In this document: one piece after another, positions 22,380-27,810 of the stretch
Layout: every line of letters starts with the position of its first letter
Position numbering within the stretch: the stretch's first letter is position 1
NCBI GenBank assembly: GCA_051745635.1
Contig: JBNJEH010000042.1
Span: forward strand, 1-27,810
Direction of reading: 5' to 3'
From: Brumimicrobium sp051745635
GTDB lineage: Bacteria; Bacteroidota; Bacteroidia; Flavobacteriales_D; Crocinitomicaceae
DNA: 27,810 bases
The notes under the pieces: model-generated
Told to the model about the DNA's origin: nothing
Databases searched by the model: none
What the model saw: only the letters and a program-made list of their open reading frames with translations
Position numbers and translations under genes: made by a program

Positions 22380-23877
22380 ATTGAATAATATATCATCCAA
22401 CGCATGCTGGATGACAGGAGTTTTTCTTGTCATCCATTGCTTTGCTGTTTCGCAATATTTGGATCATGTGAACGAAACTGAACTGGATCATGAGGGTACT
22501 TATGCTTTTAATTTCGAAGGTGATTACCTGACAAGTGTAAGTACTATTTCCGATTCAAATTGGGTACAAAGTGGTTGGAACATTCTTCAATTCAAGCAGT
22601 ACGACGAAAACTATGAAGTTATTCGTGAAACTCGTTTTCAGGACTCGTTGCATGTATATCAACAAGGTGCAAATTTAGTTTACTCTGATGGTTTCTATTA
22701 TTATTCTGGTTTTTACGATAGCCTTTATTATCAGGGTAACGAGAATGCTTATGTTGTGAAATACGGTAATATAGGAAATCTCATTTGGATGAAAGATTAT
22801 TTTTCGAATATTCCAAATACAAGGATAACGCACTTAAAAAAACACGAAAATCGATTATTCATTGGTGGATATCATAATTACCAGCCCGACTCTACGGTGC
22901 AACATTCATTTGTTGGAGAAATTGATACAGCAGGAAATCTTTTATGGTCCAAAACATTCAATGATAATGGTAACACGACTATTAACAACTTTCACGTTTT
23001 ATCATCGGAAGATTTAATAGTGAGCTCAATTTATTCAGGAGGACCCCAAAACAAAAAAACGATACTTCATAAAATAAATACTTCAGGAGAAGTTGAGTGG
23101 AGTCGTACTTTTGGTATTAATGGTCCGTGGTTATCCAGCAAACTTGTACCATACGAACTACCCGATGGCACTATTTTATGTTATGGTGGTATTTCAGATC
23201 CTGACGGAGCAGAATTTGCCAGGTCCTGGTTGTGTAAATTGAATGCTCAAGGAAGCTTAATTAAAGATACCATTTATAAGTTTTCGGTTCACAATGACGG
23301 TTTCTCTATTTGGTACGATGAACCAATTATAAAAAACGATGAAATTCTTTTGTTAGGCAGGTATAGAAAAGACGGTACATCTCCCAAGAATTCCTATTTA
23401 GCAAGTATTGATTTTGATTTAAACCTCAATTGGATCCGCATACATGGAGACCACACGAATAAAAATGAGTTAACCTTTTTACACAATTTAGAAAATGGTT
23501 TTTATTTGATGTCAGGACATATTAATGATGAAGCGTTAAACGATCCGGTAGTTGACGAATGGTTTATGGTTGTAGACAGTTTGGGGTGTGCTGTTGCAGA
23601 TTGCAGTCTTGGATTGAACGAAATGAGTCATCCTCAACCAGGTTATACTATTCATCCCAACCCCGCGTCTCATGAATTAACCATTTCTTTTGATAGCGGA
23701 ATAAATAAGAATGCTTCTCTTCAATATCAACTAGTCGATAGCTATGGTAAGATTCACCTTGAACATGAACTCCAAACCAATAGAATAGATATTTCGAACA
23801 TAGCATCAGGGATCTATTTTTTCAGAATCTTGAAAGATGGCCATTATTTAAAAACGAAGAAACTGATCATTCAATAG
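22369..23877 (+). CDS. T9SS-sorted secreted protein with propeller-like repeats
   Basis: This 502-residue protein has an N-terminal signal peptide (WMTGVFLVIHCFAVSQ near 14-29) and a C-terminal type A T9SS sorting domain of about 80 residues (YTIHPNPASHELTISF, YQLVDSYGKIHLEHEL, SGIYFFRILKDGHYLKTKKL). The middle is made of repeating strands with LLWSKTF, EVEWSRTF and LNLNWIRI blocks, like beta-propeller repeats, usual in exported Bacteroidota surface proteins. It starts 11 bases inside the end of the frameshifted neighbour; Met15 (22411) is another possible start. It is somewhat more AT-rich than the flanking housekeeping genes. Function is unknown. Confidence 0.85.
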   Translation: MLNRLNNISSNACWMTGVFLVIHCFAVSQYLDHVNETELDHEGTYAFNFEGDYLTSVSTISDSNWVQSGWNILQFKQYDENYEVIRETRFQDSLHVYQQGANLVYSDGFYYYSGFYDSLYYQGNENAYVVKYGNIGNLIWMKDYFSNIPNTRITHLKKHENRLFIGGYHNYQPDSTVQHSFVGEIDTAGNLLWSKTFNDNGNTTINNFHVLSSEDLIVSSIYSGGPQNKKTILHKINTSGEVEWSRTFGINGPWLSSKLVPYELPDGTILCYGGISDPDGAEFARSWLCKLNAQGSLIKDTIYKFSVHNDGFSIWYDEPIIKNDEILLLGRYRKDGTSPKNSYLASIDFDLNLNWIRIHGDHTNKNELTFLHNLENGFYLMSGHINDEALNDPVVDEWFMVVDSLGCAVADCSLGLNEMSHPQPGYTIHPNPASHELTISFDSGINKNASLQYQLVDSYGKIHLEHELQTNRIDISNIASGIYFFRILKDGHYLKTKKLIIQ

Positions 23878-23946
23878 CTAATGCTGTCACTGAAGACTTT
23901 TCAATTGCTGCGTCAACAAACTTTATCTTTCTTGTCATCATTTTTT

Positions 23947-23954
23947 TATCTTTG
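23947..23954 (+). promoter_or_regulatory. Candidate -7 box for the DUF1015-yggS-DUF1684 unit
   Basis: TATCTTTG is a perfect TAnnTTTG match 40 bases before the DUF1015 start codon. A TTG at the standard distance is not present. Confidence 0.5.
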
Positions 23955-23994
23955 AACGCGTCGCTTTTGCGATCGTTAAACCAATGTGTAAAGT

Positions 23995-25239
23995 ATGACA
24001 AAAATTAGAGCTTTTCGTGCTGTGCGTCCGACGAGGGATAAAGCGCACCTGGTAGCTTCCAGAGCAGTAGCGACCTACAAACCTGCGATTCTGGCAGCAA
24101 AATTAGAATCCAACCCGTACACATTCATCCATATTATTCATCCCGAATACTTCGAAGACGACGACAATCGAACTGCTCCGAATACGCCGGAGCGCTTTAA
24201 CAAAGTGAAAAATAAATTCGAAGCGTTCCGGAAAGATGGGGTTTTTATTCAGGATGAAGAGGAGCAATTGTACGTATATCGTCAAACGAAAGGAGATGCG
24301 GCATTTCTCGGAGTGATTGGAGGTGCCAGTGCAGCGGAATATCAAAATGATCAGATCAAAAAACATGAAGCAACATTGACCTCCAGGGAAGAAATGTTTA
24401 CCAATTACCTCGATATCGTCGGTTTTAACGCCGAACCCGTGCTCCTCAGTCATCGAAAAAGTGAAAAAGTAGACGAATTGTTGCATCAGATTTCGCAAAA
24501 ACGCCCGGAATACGAATTCACCACCACAGACTCCACTTCACATGAACTCTGGTTAACGACACCAGAAGAAACCAAAGCATTGCAGGATGCCTATGAAGAA
24601 ATCGAAGCGGTCTACATTGCAGATGGACATCACCGATCGGCATCTTCGGTTCGGCTGATGGACCTGCACCGCGAACGCGGGGATTACGCCCCGGAAAAAA
24701 ATTATAATTCCTTTTTGAGTTTTTTCATTGATGAAGAACGATTGCAGATCTTGCCGTTTAATCGTATTTGCAAATCCTTAAATGGTCTTTCTCCATCCGA
24801 ATTTATTGAAAAATGTAAAGGCGTTTTTGATATCGAAGCAATCAATAAACAGGAGTCGATCAATGATCTTCACGTATTTCATGTTTACCTCAACCAGCAA
24901 TGGTACCGCTTCCGCCTGAAAGACGAATACCGCGATTTTGGTGATGCCGTTGATGCCATAGATGCCGAAATTCTGACCAGGCATATTCTGGACCCTATTC
25001 TGGGCATCAAGGACCTCAAGATCGACGACAGCATCTCATTTGTAAGTGGCGACAAAGGTAAAAGCGCGATCGAACAAGCTGTCGATAACAATGTTTATAC
25101 GATAGGTTTTGAGCTCTACCCGGTGACTGTCGATCAGTTGACGGCGGTGGCCGATGAACATAAAATCATGCCCCCAAAATCAACGTGGGTCGAGCCAAAG
25201 TTGCGCAGTGGTTTAACAATTTATAAAATAGACGAATGA
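23995..25239 (+). CDS. DUF1015 family protein
   Basis: This 414-residue soluble protein of the DUF1015 family (some members are called SerC-adjacent or HTH domain proteins) has no proven activity. It starts KIRAFRAVRPTRDKAHLVAS, a family-typical N-terminus, and has the conserved block YIADGHHRSAS (about 207-217) and SFFIDEERLQILPFNR. The family occurs near serine and pyridoxal phosphate genes in Bacteroidota, and here the next gene is yggS, overlapping by 4 bases. The start is supported by the -7 box 40 bases upstream. Confidence 0.92.
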   Translation: MTKIRAFRAVRPTRDKAHLVASRAVATYKPAILAAKLESNPYTFIHIIHPEYFEDDDNRTAPNTPERFNKVKNKFEAFRKDGVFIQDEEEQLYVYRQTKGDAAFLGVIGGASAAEYQNDQIKKHEATLTSREEMFTNYLDIVGFNAEPVLLSHRKSEKVDELLHQISQKRPEYEFTTTDSTSHELWLTTPEETKALQDAYEEIEAVYIADGHHRSASSVRLMDLHRERGDYAPEKNYNSFLSFFIDEERLQILPFNRICKSLNGLSPSEFIEKCKGVFDIEAINKQESINDLHVFHVYLNQQWYRFRLKDEYRDFGDAVDAIDAEILTRHILDPILGIKDLKIDDSISFVSGDKGKSAIEQAVDNNVYTIGFELYPVTVDQLTAVADEHKIMPPKSTWVEPKLRSGLTIYKIDE

Positions 25240-25898
25240 TCAGAGAAAAACTCGAAAAAATAAAATCAGAAATCCCCGAGGATGTAACGCTCGTGGCGGT
25301 CTCCAAGACCAAACCGAATCAAGACATCATGGAAGCCTACGAAACGGGGCATCGCATTTTTGGAGAAAATCGTGTACAGGAACTCACAAAGAAAGCAGAA
25401 GAACTTCCCGACGACATTCAATGGCACATGATTGGTCACCTGCAATCCAACAAAGTCAAATACATTGCTCCTTTCGTCGCGTTGATACACGGTGTGCACA
25501 AACAAAAGTTGTTGAAAGAAATCAATAAGCAAGCAAAAAAAGTGGATCGCGAGATCGATGTATTGCTGCAGTTCCACATCGCACAGGAAGATTCAAAATT
25601 CGGGTTTGACTTTGAAGAGGCCAAAGAAATGCTGGAAAGTGATGCCATGCAAAGTTACGACCACGTCAATATCCGCGGCGTAATGGGTATGGCGACGTTC
25701 ACGGACAACGAGGAACAGATCGAAGATGAGTTTCGTACCTTGAATAATTATTTTGAAGTTTTTAAGAGCCATTTCTTTAAATTCAAAGAAGACTTTGACA
25801 TTATTTCTATGGGGATGAGCGGCGACTACCCTATCGCGATTCAGGAAGGCAGTAACATGATCCGGGTGGGCAGTAAAATTTTTGGAGAACGCAAATGA
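25236..25898 (+). CDS. yggS: YggS/PLPBP-type pyridoxal 5'-phosphate homeostasis protein
   Basis: This 220-residue protein of the alanine racemase N-terminal fold binds PLP and keeps free PLP and amino-acid levels balanced; no enzymatic activity is established for the family. The PLP lysine is K24 in LVAVSKTKPN, followed by the family motifs FGENRVQEL, WHMIGHLQSNKVKYI, and a C-terminal block ISMGMSGDYPIAIQEGSNMI with RVGSKIFGER. It overlaps DUF1015 upstream by 4 bases (ATGA) and DUF1684 downstream by 4 bases, so all three are likely coupled. Confidence 0.95.
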   Translation: MIREKLEKIKSEIPEDVTLVAVSKTKPNQDIMEAYETGHRIFGENRVQELTKKAEELPDDIQWHMIGHLQSNKVKYIAPFVALIHGVHKQKLLKEINKQAKKVDREIDVLLQFHIAQEDSKFGFDFEEAKEMLESDAMQSYDHVNIRGVMGMATFTDNEEQIEDEFRTLNNYFEVFKSHFFKFKEDFDIISMGMSGDYPIAIQEGSNMIRVGSKIFGERK

Positions 25899-26515
25899 AG
25901 TTTATCAGTTCAACTATATTCATCGCTCTCGTTTTGTGCAGCTTTATCACTCATTCGCAAAACAACTATAGCGATAGTCTACACCGCGAACGTCAGAAAT
26001 TCGAAGATTCTTTGCTGAAGACCGACTATTTACTCAACAAAATGGAGCGCGCGGGCATCAAAGCGATCGATTATTTTCCGGTCGACACTTCCTGGGTAAT
26101 TGAAGGACATCTGATCAAAGACAGCGGAAAGGCATTTGAAATGCCGACATCCACCGAGCGCAAACCGAAATATAAGCGCTATGGGTGGCTCTGTTTAAAG
26201 CATGGAGACCGCACTTTCCGACTCGCAGCCTACCAAAATCTCGAACTAAAAGGAAAAGAATACCGCAATTACCTTTTCGTTCCTTTCAAAGATGCCAATG
26301 CTCCCGAATTAACTTATGGCGGAGGAAGATACTTAGAATTGCATCGAGAACGGGGCTCCAAAGCCATCACCGTCGACTTCAACGCGGCGTTTAACCCTTA
26401 CTGCGTATATTCCCATCGTTTTTCTTGTCCCATAACACCGGCAGTCAATCACCTCGACTTTCCTATCGAAGCGGGCGAAAAAAATCCCGTTTTAAAGAAG
26501 TCGGACAATCGTTAG
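25895..26515 (+). CDS. DUF1684 family exported protein
   Basis: This 206-residue protein has a signal peptide (FISSTIFIALVLCSFITHSQ, residues 3-22) and the DUF1684 core: YKRYGWLCLKHGDRTFRLAAYQ, NYLFVPFKDANAPELTYGGG, then RYLEL, and FNPYCVYSHRFSCP. The family is frequent in Bacteroidota; no function is known to me. Translational coupling to yggS is odd, because yggS is cytosolic and this protein appears exported. The motifs make the family assignment secure. Confidence 0.9.
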   Translation: MKFISSTIFIALVLCSFITHSQNNYSDSLHRERQKFEDSLLKTDYLLNKMERAGIKAIDYFPVDTSWVIEGHLIKDSGKAFEMPTSTERKPKYKRYGWLCLKHGDRTFRLAAYQNLELKGKEYRNYLFVPFKDANAPELTYGGGRYLELHRERGSKAITVDFNAAFNPYCVYSHRFSCPITPAVNHLDFPIEAGEKNPVLKKSDNR

Positions 26516-26824
26516 TCTTCCACTCCCCTATTATTCTGTTTCCCCGAAGATCACGAAAACCAAGACTATTTAGGCACTAAATGATATACTGTGGGCAATC
26601 GAATTTTAAATCACCTGCGATGAAGCAGATCATATAGAGACCTTGCTTTTATACATGCACCTAAAATACAGAAACGATCACAATCCTTTTCTAAAGGCTA
26701 TTCAAAAATGAATACAATAATCAACGCGTTTCAATTACTAAAAGTTCATTTCAATTAAATCAAAACAGCTCTGATTACCACTAAATCACTATATTTAGCA
26801 ATTATTATTGATTTTTATCCGACT
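26516..26824. other. AT-rich intergenic region before hsdR
   Basis: No gene, tRNA-like structure or insertion-sequence end is seen in this 309-base stretch. A weak stem (CCTTT at 26685-26689 with AAAGG at 26693-26697) has no T run. TATATTTA at 26790-26797 is a near-match to the -7 box, 27 bases before hsdR. It separates the housekeeping unit from the restriction gene and is the likely junction of a transferred block. Confidence 0.55.
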
Positions 26825-27810
26825 ATGGAACCAAACATAAACCAAAACCCTGAACAAATAGCTCGTGACACGATCGATCAGATGCTTGTAGAAGCAGGGT
26901 GGGTGGTGCAATCTAAAAATCAAGTCGATTTATCAGCAGCGCAAGGTGTGGCAATAAGAGAGTATCAAACAGATGTTGGACCTGCGGATTACGTTTTATT
27001 TGTTCAAAGAAAACCTGTTGGAATTATTGAAGCCAAGCGGGAAGAGGAAGGAACGAAAATGACCGTACACGAAGATCAGTCGAGAGAGTACGCTCAAGGG
27101 AAATTAAAACATCTCAATAACGATCCACTGCCCTTTGTTTATGAAAGTACGGGAACGATAACACGCTTTACAGATTACCGAGATCCAAAACCACGTTCAC
27201 GAGAAGTTTTTCATTTTCACCAACCCGAAACGCTTTGGGATTGGTTTCAAAAAGAGAAAACACTACGTGCGCGATTACATGATATACCAAAACTTGAAGA
27301 AGATGGATTACGTCCAGCACAAATCATGGCGATTAATAATCTTGAAACTTCATTTAAAGCGAACAGACCGAAAGCATTAATACAAATGGCTACGGGTGCA
27401 GGAAAAACCTTTACGGCTTGTACTTTTGTATATCGTTTGCTAAAACATGCGGATGCTAAACGTATTTTGTTTCTGGTAGATACAAAGAATCTCGGCGAAC
27501 AAGCGGAACAGGAGTTTTTAAAGTTTCAACCGAAAGACGATAATAGAAAATTTACAGAATTATATAATGTTCAACGACTTTCATCGAGCTATATCGCAAG
27601 TGATAGTCAGGTTTGTATCTCAACCATACAGCGTTTGTACTCAATTCTTCAAGGAGATGAAATTGAAGATACTGCGGAAGAAGACAATCCTAACGAATCT
27701 GAGTTTAACTGGAAAAAGAAAGATCCTTTACCCGTAGAATATTCTGCGGAGAATCCAATAGAGCAATTTGATTTTATTGTGATTGATGAATGCCATCGTT
27801 CCATTTATAA
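26825..27810 (+). CDS. hsdR: Type I restriction enzyme R subunit (HsdR), 5' part
   Basis: This is the first 328 residues of a gene that runs off the right edge. The nuclease domain shows a PD-(D/E)xK-type motif with D50, GPADY (52-56) and IIEAKREE (67-74, Glu69 and Lys71). The ATPase/translocase begins with Walker A ATGAGKT (189-195) and Walker B DECH (321-324). HsdR moves and cuts DNA in a complex with HsdM and HsdS. Other helicase-nuclease proteins share this layout, so the partner genes matter. The start codon gives a normal N-terminus for the family (QIARDTIDQMLVEAGW). No sign of a break is seen up to the edge. Confidence 0.9.
   Translation, partial: MEPNINQNPEQIARDTIDQMLVEAGWVVQSKNQVDLSAAQGVAIREYQTDVGPADYVLFVQRKPVGIIEAKREEEGTKMTVHEDQSREYAQGKLKHLNNDPLPFVYESTGTITRFTDYRDPKPRSREVFHFHQPETLWDWFQKEKTLRARLHDIPKLEEDGLRPAQIMAINNLETSFKANRPKALIQMATGAGKTFTACTFVYRLLKHADAKRILFLVDTKNLGEQAEQEFLKFQPKDDNRKFTELYNVQRLSSSYIASDSQVCISTIQRLYSILQGDEIEDTAEEDNPNESEFNWKKKDPLPVEYSAENPIEQFDFIVIDECHRSIY

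Overview
The window is chromosomal DNA from a member of the Bacteroidota, most likely order Flavobacteriales. Four signs point there: type IX secretion (T9SS) C-terminal sorting domains on two secreted proteins; a BshA bacillithiol glycosyltransferase beside a GH3/serine-hydrolase fusion; promoter boxes of the TAnnTTTG type; and gene orders that I recall from this phylum (small membrane protein-mutL-rhomboid-rhomboid-EEP; etfB-etfA-DUF151-CNT; rpsP-rimM-trmN). Genes are dense and are arranged in short operons that often overlap by 4 to 26 bases. No tRNA, rRNA, CRISPR array or insertion sequence was recognised.

Layout. 1-389 is non-coding with a 22-bp tandem repeat. 390-4558 (minus) holds bshA and a large lipid- or wall-facing GH3/beta-lactamase-type fusion whose GH3 half has lost its catalytic residues. 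4738-9684 (plus) is a five-gene run: small membrane protein, mutL, two rhomboid proteases and a membrane-anchored EEP phosphohydrolase. 9925-11251 (minus) is a TatA-like protein overlapping a Ca/Na antiporter. 11354-13070 (minus) is an ECF sigma factor overlapping a membrane anti-sigma-like protein that ends in a TonB C-terminal domain. 13401-18282 (plus) carries etfB-etfA, a rho-independent terminator, a DUF151 nuclease with a UVR motif, a nucleoside transporter and a DUF2797 protein. 18347-18940 is an unrecognised membrane protein whose 3' end runs into a purine-rich repeat tract. 19079-21092 (minus) is the ribosome and tRNA operon rpsP-rimM-trmN, with an unusually long acidic/basic tail on S16. 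21515-23877 (plus) holds two T9SS cargo genes, the first broken by an apparent one-base insertion in a C6 run. 23995-26515 (plus) is a translationally coupled run of DUF1015, YggS and DUF1684. From 26825 a type I restriction R subunit (HsdR) runs off the right edge.

Most of the window is core housekeeping: low-molecular-weight thiol synthesis, mismatch repair, electron transfer, ribosome maturation and PLP homeostasis. The parts most worth a second look are the GH3 half that looks like a pseudoenzyme, the sigma/anti-sigma-TonB pair, the eroded endonuclease motif of MutL, the frameshifted T9SS gene, and the start of a possible defence locus at the right edge. I did not find a clearly new multi-gene system, and no function here was tested beyond reading the sequence.
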